Translations under genes and position numbers: made by a program
Shown here: piece after piece, positions 1 through 5,936 of the stretch
How the letters are laid out: the number at the start of each line of letters is the position of its first letter
Position numbering within the stretch: position 1 is the stretch's first letter
Assembly: GCA_027488165.1 (NCBI GenBank)
Contig: JAIYCF010000009.1
Span: 1-8,733, forward strand
Reading direction: 5' to 3'
DNA from: Streptomycetaceae bacterium
Lineage (GTDB): Bacteria; Actinomycetota; Actinomycetes; Nanopelagicales; Nanopelagicaceae
Length of the DNA stretch: 8,733 nt
Notes under the pieces: generated by a model
Seen by the model: the letters and a program-made list of their open reading frames with translations, nothing else
Told to the model about the DNA's origin: nothing
The model's database searches: none

Positions 1-170
1 AAAAGGGTTTCGGTTTCATTGCAGTTGATGGTGGCGGACAAGATGTATTCGTTCACTACTCAGCAATCCAAGGAAACGGTTACAAGTCCCTTGAAGAGGG
101 TCAGTCAGTTTCATTCGAGGTCGTACAGGGTCCAAAGGGTCCTCAGGCCGATGCAGTGAACGCTAACTAA
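1..170 (+). CDS. cspA: Cold-shock domain protein (CspA family), 5'-truncated by window edge
   Basis: This is the C-terminal 55 residues of a small cold-shock protein, read in the frame that begins at base 3 and ending at TAA 168-170. The visible protein opens with KGFGFI, which is the RNP1-type nucleic-acid-binding motif, followed by DVFVHYSAI, the RNP2-type motif. It continues with the usual EGQSVSFEV strand and ends in PQADAVNAN. Family members are about 67-70 residues, so only some 12-15 N-terminal residues and the start are missing. These proteins are single OB-fold domains that bind single-stranded RNA and DNA and act as cytoplasmic RNA chaperones. The gene ends just before a strong terminator shared with the convergent peptidase gene. 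The family is certain, but which csp paralogue this is cannot be told, so the symbol is generic. Confidence 0.93.
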   Translation, partial: KGFGFIAVDGGGQDVFVHYSAIQGNGYKSLEEGQSVSFEVVQGPKGPQADAVNAN

Positions 171-186
171 TAACACTTAGTTTACT

Positions 187-222
187 AAAAATCCCCGTCG
201 CGAAAGCGGCGGGGATTTTTTT
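187..222. terminator. Rho-independent terminator shared by convergent csp and M23 genes
   Basis: An 11-bp stem (191-201 with 206-216, one G-U pair) is closed by a GAAA tetraloop at 202-205. The core arms are ATCCCCG and CGGGGAT. The stem is followed by seven T (216-222) on the plus strand and preceded by a run of A (187-190), so it also has a U-tract when read from the minus strand. It lies between the csp stop (170) and the peptidase stop (225) and most likely terminates both transcripts. Confidence 0.9.
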
Positions 223-224
223 AA

Positions 225-818
225 TTATTTCTTAGGAAGCGGCGGAATCTCACCGTTCTTAGCAAGTGCTGCAGCAACTGCCTTAGCCGGCGATAAATCT
301 TTTCCAGCTTTCCAAGCATCTAAATACTTCCAAGGAGCAACAACTCCGCGACGAACCCACCAGATATTTGGTTGAGTTGCAGTTGGTGTTGGCCAAGAAA
401 TTCCAAAGTGAAGATGTGGTGATGTGCCACGTGCGCTACCAGTAGAACCAACTCTTCCTAATATCTGCCCAGCCTTAACGGTTACACCAGGTTGAATCGA
501 TGCAACGACCGAACTGAGATGCGAGCCGTAATAACGTACGCCATCTTCACCGATCACTGATACATATAGTCCACCGCGATCAATACCGAGGTTGGTTTTG
601 CCGCTCCAGTTATCAACGCGGCTGACTTCATCTACTACCCCGTTAACTGGTGAGACAAACTTGCAGCCTTTCTTTGCCTCAATATCATTTGCTGGATAAT
701 CATGATGTGCGCGCACATATTTAACTGCGCAATCAGGCACCGGAAATACATAATTCGGAGCAGCGCTTGCCGGAGTAAATGTTGTTAAGAACATGATCAG
801 TACTACTAGCTTTTTCAA
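225..818 (-). CDS. Secreted M23-family peptidoglycan endopeptidase
   Basis: This is a zinc metallopeptidase of the lysostaphin/LytM type, expected to cut peptide cross-links in the cell wall from outside the membrane. The frame is open up to an ATG at 899. I choose the TTG at 818 because AAAGG (826-830) sits 7 nt upstream and because the protein then begins directly with a signal peptide, MKKLVVLIMFLTTFTPASA|A, giving 197 residues. In this numbering the zinc-site region is AHHDYPANDIEA (H38/H39, D45), followed by YYGSHL (H100) and SPHLHFGI (H135, H137), so both M23 signature motifs are intact. Cys30 and Cys52 of the exported part could form a disulfide. The TTG overlaps the blh stop as TTGA, so translation is probably coupled to blh, and the two genes share a transcript ending at the 187-222 terminator. 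The exact bond cleaved is unknown. The family call is firm and the start is an inference. Confidence 0.88.
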   Translation of the reverse strand: MKKLVVLIMFLTTFTPASAAPNYVFPVPDCAVKYVRAHHDYPANDIEAKKGCKFVSPVNGVVDEVSRVDNWSGKTNLGIDRGGLYVSVIGEDGVRYYGSHLSSVVASIQPGVTVKAGQILGRVGSTGSARGTSPHLHFGISWPTPTATQPNIWWVRRGVVAPWKYLDAWKAGKDLSPAKAVAAALAKNGEIPPLPKK

Positions 819-830
819 CTTAGAGCCTTT
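815..830 (-). promoter_or_regulatory. Ribosome binding site and TTGA stop/start overlap (blh to M23 gene)
   Basis: On the minus strand AAAGG (830-826) is followed 7 nt later by TTG (818-816), whose last two bases are the first two of the TGA (817-815) that ends blh. This supports a TTG start with translational coupling. It also makes the longer 27-residue N-terminal extension from ATG 899 unlikely, because that extension would bury the signal peptide inside the protein. Confidence 0.7.
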
Positions 831-1765
831 CGGTCGAGGCGGGCAGTTACCGCCATATGAGGAACAGTTAACGCCCAAACAACTACGAGTGATACCCATA
901 AGAATTGATCATCTAATGAATCTCCTCGCAGAATGACAATTAACGCGGCAACCACGAAGGTGCCAACAAGTGCAGGTGTTCCGGGCAAGACAGCGCGCAT
1001 AAATGCTTTCCCAGCGCTTCCCTGCGCAAAGGCTGCCTGCGATGACGGTAAGGTCAAAGTTAGTCGCGCTGTGTGGCGCATCGCATGCCAGCAACCAAAA
1101 TAAACTGCAAAGGCAACTAGTGGCGGAGCGGTGACCGCAAGCAAATAGAGCAGAACTAAATCAATAGCTTCGCCATCGCGGCGTTTTTGAATCAATCGCA
1201 GTAAGGCAAATGCGGTAATCAACATCGTCCAAAGGAGTAAGTCATTGTTGAGGCCTTGATGCCAATTAACTAGCGCTGGGTTAACTTTCTCTAGCGCGGA
1301 GGTGCTCTTCTCGCTCACCAGCGGAATAACTACCGGAAGAGTTCCGGCCGCTGATGCGTAAAGATATTTCTGAAAACGTTTACTGTTTTCACTGCGACGA
1401 TCAATCTCAGAGATAAATGCGGCGTCGCCAATTCCGAAATGCACTGCGCTCATAACGACCACGAAGATAAAACCGACCACGTTCCAGGTCAAAAGGGCGA
1501 CTACGGCAATGACGGCTACTGCAACATATATAGATATGAATAATGCCATCTTCTTGACGCTACTTCGTGGCAAGGTAACTAGATGATCGAGAGCACCGTG
1601 CGGAATACCTATCGCTAAAGCGATAAGGGCAATAACCACTTGCCAGGTTATGGAGGTCTCTTCGATAAATCGTGAGAAAGCCAATGAAAGAAGGATGGCA
1701 AAGCCCACGGCAAAACGAGAATACTTTCGAACCTTAAGGAGTAGATCGAGTTCCATTTCCGGCAC
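815..1765 (-). CDS. blh: Brp/Blh-family beta-carotene 15,15'-dioxygenase (retinal synthesis)
   Basis: This integral membrane oxygenase cleaves beta-carotene centrally into two retinals, the chromophore of microbial rhodopsins. The 316-residue protein is largely hydrophobic helices. It carries the family's conserved histidines: GIPHGALDH (H56, H61), SAVHFGIGD (H109), FGCWHAMRH (H227, H231) and VPHM (H303), which are candidate iron ligands. Length and motif order fit a complete Blh. The start is GTG 1765, with GGGAGG (1771-1776) 5 nt upstream. An in-frame ATG at 1756 is the alternative, with a less well spaced Shine-Dalgarno. The gene diverges from the lycopene cyclase genes, which would make its substrate, and its stop overlaps the start of the M23 peptidase gene. 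No rhodopsin gene is in the window, so a rhodopsin elsewhere in the genome is inferred from the known Blh-rhodopsin pairing. Confidence 0.9.
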   Translation of the reverse strand: MPEMELDLLLKVRKYSRFAVGFAILLSLAFSRFIEETSITWQVVIALIALAIGIPHGALDHLVTLPRSSVKKMALFISIYVAVAVIAVVALLTWNVVGFIFVVVMSAVHFGIGDAAFISEIDRRSENSKRFQKYLYASAAGTLPVVIPLVSEKSTSALEKVNPALVNWHQGLNNDLLLWTMLITAFALLRLIQKRRDGEAIDLVLLYLLAVTAPPLVAFAVYFGCWHAMRHTARLTLTLPSSQAAFAQGSAGKAFMRAVLPGTPALVGTFVVAALIVILRGDSLDDQFLWVSLVVVWALTVPHMAVTARLDRKALS

Positions 1766-1861
1766 CGCCTCCTCCCTATCTCAGCCTTCTTTAAACTTTA
1801 TATCTGTAACACTACCAAAGCTAAACCTGCCAAGACCGTAACTACATGAGAAGATCTACCC
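1766..1861. promoter_or_regulatory. Divergent promoter region between blh and crtYc
   Basis: These 96 bp separate two divergent start codons and should hold both promoters. A TATAAA on the minus strand (1797-1802 on plus) is the best -10 candidate for blh, but no good -35 is seen. For crtYc, AGAAG at 1849-1853 is a weak Shine-Dalgarno 8 nt before GTG 1862. No clear operator palindrome is visible. Placement is by context and the hexamers are tentative. Confidence 0.4.
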
Positions 1862-2197
1862 GTGCAAAAGTGGAATTACATGGCGATGCTCATCTTTACT
1901 GTTTGCGGATCATTTTGGTTGGAAATCGCATTTAAAGTTGGTGTTCTACGTCGAATTAAAAGAGTCATACTCAGCGTTCTCCCAATAAGTACTTTATTTC
2001 TTCTCTGGGATGCATATGCGATTTCTAAAGGTCACTGGTTCTTTGATCGTGATCAAATGCTCGGAATTGTTGGTCCGCTAAACATTCCGCTAGAGGAATA
2101 CCTATTCTTTATCGTGATTCCGATGGCGGCGATTATGACTATAGAAGGTGTAACAACCGTTAAACCGCACTGGCGAAAAGATGAGTTCGGTAAATGA
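1862..2197 (+). CDS. crtYc: Lycopene cyclase subunit, CrtYc-type
   Basis: This is one half of the heterodimeric membrane lycopene cyclase of actinobacteria, which closes ionone rings on lycopene. The 111-residue protein has three hydrophobic helices, a WLE motif near the start (residues 19-21), LWDAY (48-52) and the signature PLEEYLFFIVIP (76-87), whose acidic pair is typical of the lycopene cyclase domain. The start is GTG 1862, because a stop lies in frame 12 nt upstream and the family N-terminus aligns from here. The gene overlaps crtYd by 4 nt (ATGA), which suggests coupled translation of equal amounts of the two subunits. Related CrtYe/Yf pairs make epsilon rings and cannot be excluded from sequence alone. 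The nearby blh, which needs beta-ionone rings, favours a beta-cyclase. No crtE, crtB or crtI is in the window. Confidence 0.87.
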   Translation: MQKWNYMAMLIFTVCGSFWLEIAFKVGVLRRIKRVILSVLPISTLFLLWDAYAISKGHWFFDRDQMLGIVGPLNIPLEEYLFFIVIPMAAIMTIEGVTTVKPHWRKDEFGK

Positions 2198-2535
2198 ACT
2201 ACAGCGATATCGCAATTACCGCCTTTGCTATTGCAGTAATGGCTGATCTTTTCCTATTTAAGAATTCACTTCTCACGCGCCCAGCATTCTGGACGTCTTA
2301 TGGAATCATCTTGCCTTTCCAATTCCTGACAAATTGGTGGCTTACTTCAAAAAATATTGTTATGTATCACCCAGATGCAATCGTTGGGGTTCGTATCTTC
2401 TCAGCGCCAGCGGAAGATCTTCTCTTTGGTTTCGCGCTATTGCTCGGCACCATGGATATGTGGGAGTTCTGGGGCCGCCGCGGTATGCAACGCGATCCTC
2501 GCCCAAATAAGAAAAAAAGTGAAGACAACAATTGA
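2194..2535 (+). CDS. crtYd: Lycopene cyclase subunit, CrtYd-type
   Basis: This is the partner subunit of the heterodimeric lycopene cyclase, with 113 residues and three predicted membrane helices. The signature APAEDLLFGFALL (71-83) is the counterpart of the PLEE motif in the preceding gene, and LPFQFLTNWW (40-49) precedes it. The tail (EFWGRRG onward) is charged and ends in KKKSEDNN, so it is probably cytoplasmic. The ATG at 2194 lies inside the end of crtYc (ATGA), and the gene's own TGA (2533-2535) overlaps the TTG start of the HAD gene, so three genes are chained by 4-bp overlaps. Both subunits are intact, which implies a functional enzyme. The beta versus epsilon product is unresolved, as for the first subunit. 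Confidence 0.87.
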   Translation: MNYSDIAITAFAIAVMADLFLFKNSLLTRPAFWTSYGIILPFQFLTNWWLTSKNIVMYHPDAIVGVRIFSAPAEDLLFGFALLLGTMDMWEFWGRRGMQRDPRPNKKKSEDNN

Positions 2536-3158
2536 GAAAAATTGGATTTCTATTCGATCTAGATGGAACCTTGGTTAACTCACAAGAAGCGGTGATGAAC
2601 TCTTGGATAACCATGGCCAATGAAGCAGGTATTCCACTCGAGGCGCTAGCGGGTCATCACGGTGTTCCCGCGGAACAAACTCTGAAGAAAGTACTTGCCG
2701 ATCGCGAAGAGGCCGAAATTCAAAAGTGGGTTCGCCGCGTGACAGATTTAGAGATGGCAGATACCGATGGAGTTCATGCCGTACCCGGAGCACTTGAATT
2801 ACTGGCCGAACTTAACGATCGCGAAATTCCTTGGACAATTGTCACCTCATGCACAACTGATTTAGCAATCGCACGAACCCGTGCTGGAAAAATTCCCATG
2901 CCAGCTAATTCCGTTACCTTTGATCAAGTAAGCCGCGGCAAACCTTTTCCTGAACCTTTTATTCTTGGCGCAGATCGTTTGGGGCTACAAACAGATCAGT
3001 GCTGGGCAGTTGAAGATGCACCAGGTGGTGTTACATCTGCAAAAGATGCTGGTTGCACCGTCGCTGGCGTTTTGACTACTCACACGCGTGAAGAGTTGCC
3101 GCATGCCGACTATCACCTTGAACATTTAAATCAACTGCTTGGCAAGGCCGGGATTTAA
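2532..3158 (+). CDS. HAD-superfamily phosphatase (beta-phosphoglucomutase/sugar-phosphatase-like)
   Basis: This is a soluble 208-residue HAD hydrolase with all four catalytic motifs. Motif I is FDLDGTL with nucleophile D9 and acid/base D11, motif II is VTSCTT (T105/S106), motif III is K137 in RGKPFPEPF, and motif IV is AVEDAPGG (E161, D162). The helical cap between residues 15 and 80 and the PEPF/VEDAPGG pattern resemble small sugar-phosphate or glycerol-phosphate phosphatases of subfamily IA. The start must be TTG 2532, because an in-frame TGA lies at 2520-2522, no ATG or GTG intervenes, and the next Met (residue 22) would delete motif I. The TTG overlaps the crtYd stop as TTGA. Substrate is unknown. 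Co-transcription with cyclase genes could mean a role in carotenoid supply or may simply be operon packing. Confidence 0.85.
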   Translation: MRKIGFLFDLDGTLVNSQEAVMNSWITMANEAGIPLEALAGHHGVPAEQTLKKVLADREEAEIQKWVRRVTDLEMADTDGVHAVPGALELLAELNDREIPWTIVTSCTTDLAIARTRAGKIPMPANSVTFDQVSRGKPFPEPFILGADRLGLQTDQCWAVEDAPGGVTSAKDAGCTVAGVLTTHTREELPHADYHLEHLNQLLGKAGI

Positions 3159-3165
3159 GTACAGT
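3139..3165 (+). promoter_or_regulatory. Possible promoter for the tRNA gene
   Basis: TTGGCA (3139-3144) and TACAGT (3160-3165) are separated by 15 bp, which is a short spacer. They would place transcription start about 15 nt before the tRNA. The -35 lies inside the end of the HAD gene. The match is weak, and read-through from the carotenoid operon is equally possible. Confidence 0.25.
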
Positions 3166-3186
3166 AAAGTTCACTCATCCCCACCA

Positions 3187-3263
3187 GGGACGGTAGCTCA
3201 GTTGGTTAGAGCCCCGAACTCATAATTCGGTCGTCGTCGGTTCAAGTCCGACCCGTCCCACCA
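3187..3263 (+). tRNA. tRNA with CAT anticodon (elongator Met, or Ile2)
   Basis: The cloverleaf is complete. The acceptor stem GGGACGG (3187-3193) pairs with CCGTCCC (3253-3259), with discriminator A 3260 and an encoded CCA (3261-3263). The D-arm is GCTC...GAGC. The anticodon stem CCGAA/TTCGG encloses loop CTCATAA, with anticodon CAT at 3221-3223. The T-arm is GTCGG TTCAAGT CCGAC. The fully paired first acceptor base pair and the lack of GGG/CCC in the anticodon stem argue against initiator tRNA. A CAT anticodon with loop CTCATAA also occurs in lysidine-modified tRNA-Ile, so Met versus Ile2 is not settled here. Confidence 0.95.
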
Positions 3264-3280
3264 GTGTCAGAAGATGCAAC

Positions 3281-4306
3281 TTACGCGATTGAAATTTTCT
3301 CTCGGACGCTTGGGTGTTCAGCGGTAGAGGAACGTTCAACTAACTCAGGCTGGAAAAGTACGTGTTGATGAATATGGGTGTCAGGTAGTTCGCACTCCTG
3401 AATCACCAATTCGGTGGCGGTATAGCCAAGTTGGTAGCCATCCTGAGCCACAGTTGTGAGCGGAACCAAAGCGTTTGGTGCAAGTTCAATATCGTCAAAA
3501 CCCATTACAGAAATATCTTCTGGAATCTTTATTCCTGCTTCGATTAAGCCGCGCATAAAGCCAAGTGCAATCAAATCATTTCCGCAGAAGACAGCGGAAG
3601 ATTTAGATTTAGAGTCAAGGAACTTTTTGGCGGCTAGCTCTCCCCCATGAGTTGTCGGAGAAGGTATATCGATGAAATTAAGATTGGCGCCCATCTCCGC
3701 TGCCGCCTGTTTTGCACCTTCACCACGTTCGATAAATTGGTTGATCGTGTTTTCGTAGACATAAGTAATATCTGTGTGTCCTAGATCTACCAAATGTCCG
3801 ATAGCTACGTGCCCGCCTCTAATGCCATCCACCTTTGCTGAACAATGGACATCAAAGTAGCGGTTGGTATCAATCAAAGTCACTGCGATGTTATTTGACC
3901 GCAAGAAATCGAGATTGTCAGTCTTGCCACGAGTAGGCCAGATCATAATTCCCTGAACATTTTGTCCAGCTAAAGTTTGGATGTACTTGCGCTCTTTCTC
4001 ATGTGAGTGGTCATGATTGCAGAGAAATAAGGAGTAGCCATTTTGGTTTGCGGCATCCTCTGCACCACGTGCGATCTCCGTGAAAAGTGGATTTGAAACA
4101 TCGGGGAGCAATAAAGCAAGAGTCTTTGAATTAGATGCGTTAATCTTTTTTGCAAAACTACTTGAGACAAATCCGAGTTCGTCCATCGCCTGTTGAACTT
4201 TTTCAAGCGTTGCCGGTGCAACAATTTCAGGGCGGTTGAGAACGTTAGAGACCGTTCCGATCGAGACACGTGCCCTGCGAGCTACGTGGCGGACGCTAAC
4301 TGTCAT
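3281..4306 (-). CDS. LacI-family transcriptional repressor of the adjacent sugar transporter
   Basis: This is a 341-residue regulator of the LacI/GalR type. The N-terminal helix-turn-helix covers residues 4-25 (VRHVARRARVSIGTVSNVLN). The hinge region (50-58) carries Ile55 where many family members have a DNA-intercalating Leu. The periplasmic-binding-protein-like effector domain starts at LALLLPDVSNPLF (63-75) and contains the usual late motifs CGNDLIALG, IPEDISVMGFDD and PLTTVAQ. Length is normal for the family. It is divergent from the binding-protein/permease operon, and two palindromes in the shared intergenic region are likely its operators, so it probably represses the transporter and itself until a sugar ligand binds. 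The start is ATG 4306. No strong Shine-Dalgarno is seen close by. The ligand is unknown; a galactonate-like compound is only suggested by the nearby dehydratase. Confidence 0.92.
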   Translation of the reverse strand: MTVSVRHVARRARVSIGTVSNVLNRPEIVAPATLEKVQQAMDELGFVSSSFAKKINASNSKTLALLLPDVSNPLFTEIARGAEDAANQNGYSLFLCNHDHSHEKERKYIQTLAGQNVQGIMIWPTRGKTDNLDFLRSNNIAVTLIDTNRYFDVHCSAKVDGIRGGHVAIGHLVDLGHTDITYVYENTINQFIERGEGAKQAAAEMGANLNFIDIPSPTTHGGELAAKKFLDSKSKSSAVFCGNDLIALGFMRGLIEAGIKIPEDISVMGFDDIELAPNALVPLTTVAQDGYQLGYTATELVIQECELPDTHIHQHVLFQPELVERSSTAEHPSVREKISIA

Positions 4307-4388
4307 GCTGGAATTTTTCGCCCTCTGGGGTGATAAGTCAAGGAACCGCAGTTTTTACGCGTAGATCTGACGCCCAATTTCGATCGTT

Positions 4389-4407
4389 ATTTTGAACAGT
4401 TCAAAAT
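4389..4407. promoter_or_regulatory. Putative LacI-family operator O1 (perfect 19-bp palindrome)
   Basis: ATTTTGAACAGTTCAAAAT is a perfect inverted repeat of 9-bp arms around a central A (4398). It lies between the divergent regulator and binding-protein genes, 92 bp from the regulator start and 141 bp from the SBP start. Size, symmetry and location fit a LacI-family operator. Binding is inferred, not shown. Confidence 0.72.
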
Positions 4408-4417
4408 GAACTTACAT

Positions 4418-4430
4418 TTGAACGTTTCAA
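4418..4430. promoter_or_regulatory. Putative LacI-family operator O2 (imperfect copy of O1)
   Basis: TTGAACGTTTCAA repeats the 13-bp core of O1 (TTGAACAGTTCAA) with 5-bp perfect outer arms and one mismatched pair next to the centre. Centre-to-centre distance to O1 is 26 bp. A third TTGAAC half-site occurs at 4475-4480 without a good partner arm. O2 overlaps a candidate -35 for the SBP gene, as expected for repression. Confidence 0.6.
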
Positions 4431-4446
4431 TAACTTTTTTTGATAA
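4418..4446 (+). promoter_or_regulatory. Candidate promoter of the SBP-permease operon
   Basis: TTGAAC (4418-4423) as -35 and TGATAA (4441-4446) as -10 are spaced 17 bp. This would give a leader of about 85 nt before ATG 4539 and place O2 over the -35. The -10 is a poor match, so this is tentative. The rest of the 232-bp intergenic region is AT-rich and shows no ORF or RNA structure that I can support. Confidence 0.35.
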
Positions 4447-4538
4447 CGAAAATTTTTTCTTTAATTGCTAGTTATTGAACAATTTCTACAGTAATTTGAC
4501 TATGCATTTGGAAATCAACTTTAAAAGAAAGGTCGACA

Positions 4539-5864
4539 ATGCGCGCAACCAAACGTAAGTTTATTGCAGTTGCTTCTGCAACTCTCGTTGCTGTTAGCGG
4601 AACAATTTCATTGAACTCCGCTTCTGCTGCAATAACCCCCTCGTTCTGTCCTCGTTTTACTGGAACTTTAACTGTTCTATCAACTGTTATCTTGGAGAAG
4701 CCAGATGGATTAGTCGAGCAGGAAATTGCCGATAAGTTCATGAAGGCTTGCCCAAAGACAAAGATTAAGTTTATTGGTGTTCCAGCAAACGATCTCGTAA
4801 CAAAGCTAACTGCTATGGCAATTGGTGGCAACGTTCCTGATATGTATGCATCAGATGCTGTTAATACAGTAAAGATGGCAGCACTAAATATTCCACTGGA
4901 ACTCCGCGCCGCTCTCGGCCAAGATTACATAGATGGTTTTGCTAAGGAAAATGTTGGTGAAATGACTATCGGTGGAAAGATTTATTCTGCCCCTTGGTTT
5001 AGCATCCCAACAGCGATTTTGTATCGCACCGATCTCTTTGCAAAAGCTGGAGTAAAGCCTCCAAAGACATTCGAAGAGTTCATTACAGTATGTAAGGCAC
5101 TTACAAAAGATACTGATGGAGATGGAAAGATCGATCAGTACGGATGGGCAATGGTTGGAACTGACAATGGTTCTGGTCAAGGTCGATTCAACACAATCGC
5201 TCGTAATATGGGTGCAGTTGATGTCGGCAAGGATTCATCCGGTAAGTGGGTAACGCAGATTGACTCCCCGGGATGGAAAGCTGCTCTTAAGCTCTACAAA
5301 GATGCAGTTGATGTCGGTTGCGTTCCTCCAGGACAGTTCCAAACTGGATACCCAGAAGCATCTGTACAGATTGGTAAGGGACAAGCAGCGATGATGATCA
5401 CTGGCCCTCACACAATCGGCGTTGCTCTAACAGCTAATCCTGCAGCTAAAGGCAAGTTGGCTGGAGCGCCAATTCCTTCAGTCGCCGGAGTTCCTGCTAC
5501 TACTAGCTTGAACCAATCAGGTTATGCGATTGCTCGAAAGAGTAAGCACCGTGCAGCCGCTATTGCGTACTTGAAATTCGTTTTGAATAAGGAAAATCAA
5601 CTTCGCATTAACGACGTTACCTATCGCATTCCTTCACGTTTGGATGCTCAAGCAGATCCTCAGGTTAACTCAGAAATGAGCCAGGGCTTTGTGAAGGCGG
5701 GAGAAGGCAGAGTCTTCTCTAACCCACAAATCTCTTGGTACAACTCAATCGCCATTCTTTCATCTCCTGCCTACCAGGCAGCAATAAAGGGTGATAAGAC
5801 GATTGATCAGATCGCTAAAGAACAGGCTGAAAAGGCGCGAAAGATTATCGCTGATAACGGGTAA
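4539..5864 (+). CDS. Sugar ABC transporter solute-binding protein (family 1, MalE-like)
   Basis: This is the extracellular receptor of a carbohydrate uptake (CUT1) ABC transporter, with 441 residues. The start ATG has AGAAAGG (4526-4532) 6 nt upstream. An N-terminal signal peptide (residues 1-31, ending NSASAA) has an A-x-A type cleavage site. The first Cys is residue 37 in PSFC, which is not a lipobox, so lipid anchoring is not predicted; this is unusual for a monoderm receptor. The mature protein shows family features: GGNVPDMYASDA (97-107), YRTDLFAKAGVKPPKTFEEF (162-181), a calcium-loop-like DTDGDGKID (191-199) followed by QYGW, and GQAAMMITGPH (281-291). Cysteines 37, 71, 185 and 261 could form disulfides. 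It is the first gene of the operon, followed by a long stem-loop and then two permeases. The ligand cannot be read from the sequence. Confidence 0.92.
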   Translation: MRATKRKFIAVASATLVAVSGTISLNSASAAITPSFCPRFTGTLTVLSTVILEKPDGLVEQEIADKFMKACPKTKIKFIGVPANDLVTKLTAMAIGGNVPDMYASDAVNTVKMAALNIPLELRAALGQDYIDGFAKENVGEMTIGGKIYSAPWFSIPTAILYRTDLFAKAGVKPPKTFEEFITVCKALTKDTDGDGKIDQYGWAMVGTDNGSGQGRFNTIARNMGAVDVGKDSSGKWVTQIDSPGWKAALKLYKDAVDVGCVPPGQFQTGYPEASVQIGKGQAAMMITGPHTIGVALTANPAAKGKLAGAPIPSVAGVPATTSLNQSGYAIARKSKHRAAAIAYLKFVLNKENQLRINDVTYRIPSRLDAQADPQVNSEMSQGFVKAGEGRVFSNPQISWYNSIAILSSPAYQAAIKGDKTIDQIAKEQAEKARKIIADNG

Positions 5865-5896
5865 TGCCTAACCGTCTGTTTGTAAATTGAGGGAAC

Positions 5897-5936
5897 GTGA
5901 CATCGAGGAGAGAAGAAATTCTCTCCTCGATGTCAC
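5897..5936 (+). promoter_or_regulatory. Intercistronic stem-loop (perfect 18-bp stem, GAAA loop)
   Basis: Bases 5897-5914 (starting GTGACATCGAGG) are the exact reverse complement of 5919-5936 (ending CCTCGATGTCAC), with GAAA (5915-5918) as the loop. Only a short T run (5938-5940) follows, so this is more likely an mRNA stabiliser or partial terminator than a full stop. It sits 33 bp after the SBP stop and 33 bp before the chosen permease start, a place where many sugar operons raise receptor mRNA above permease mRNA. Confidence 0.85.

Noticed and set aside
819..899. N-terminal extension of the M23 peptidase from ATG 899
   Set aside because: It lies wholly inside blh, places an unusual Cys/Pro-rich stretch ahead of a clear signal peptide, and a well-spaced Shine-Dalgarno supports TTG 818.
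1650..1841. 63-codon plus-strand ORF opposite the blh start
   Set aside because: It is antisense to a well-supported gene, with no family motif and no ribosome binding site.
1846..1935. A 29-codon plus-strand ORF (ATG 1846) overlapping the start of crtYc in another frame
   Set aside because: It has no recognisable product and lies mostly inside crtYc. It could be a leader ORF, but nothing in the sequence supports that.
2360..2793. Minus-strand ORFs (2360-2620 and 2575-2793) opposite crtYd and the HAD gene
   Set aside because: They oppose coding sequence with intact catalytic motifs and have no recognisable content of their own.
4472..4831. 119-codon minus-strand ORF across the SBP start and leader
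   Set aside because: It is a shadow of the SBP coding frame and runs through the promoter and leader. There is no motif, and the opposite strand is clearly coding.
4884..5180. 98-codon minus-strand ORF inside the SBP gene
   Set aside because: It is antisense to a complete family-1 binding protein and shows no domain signature.
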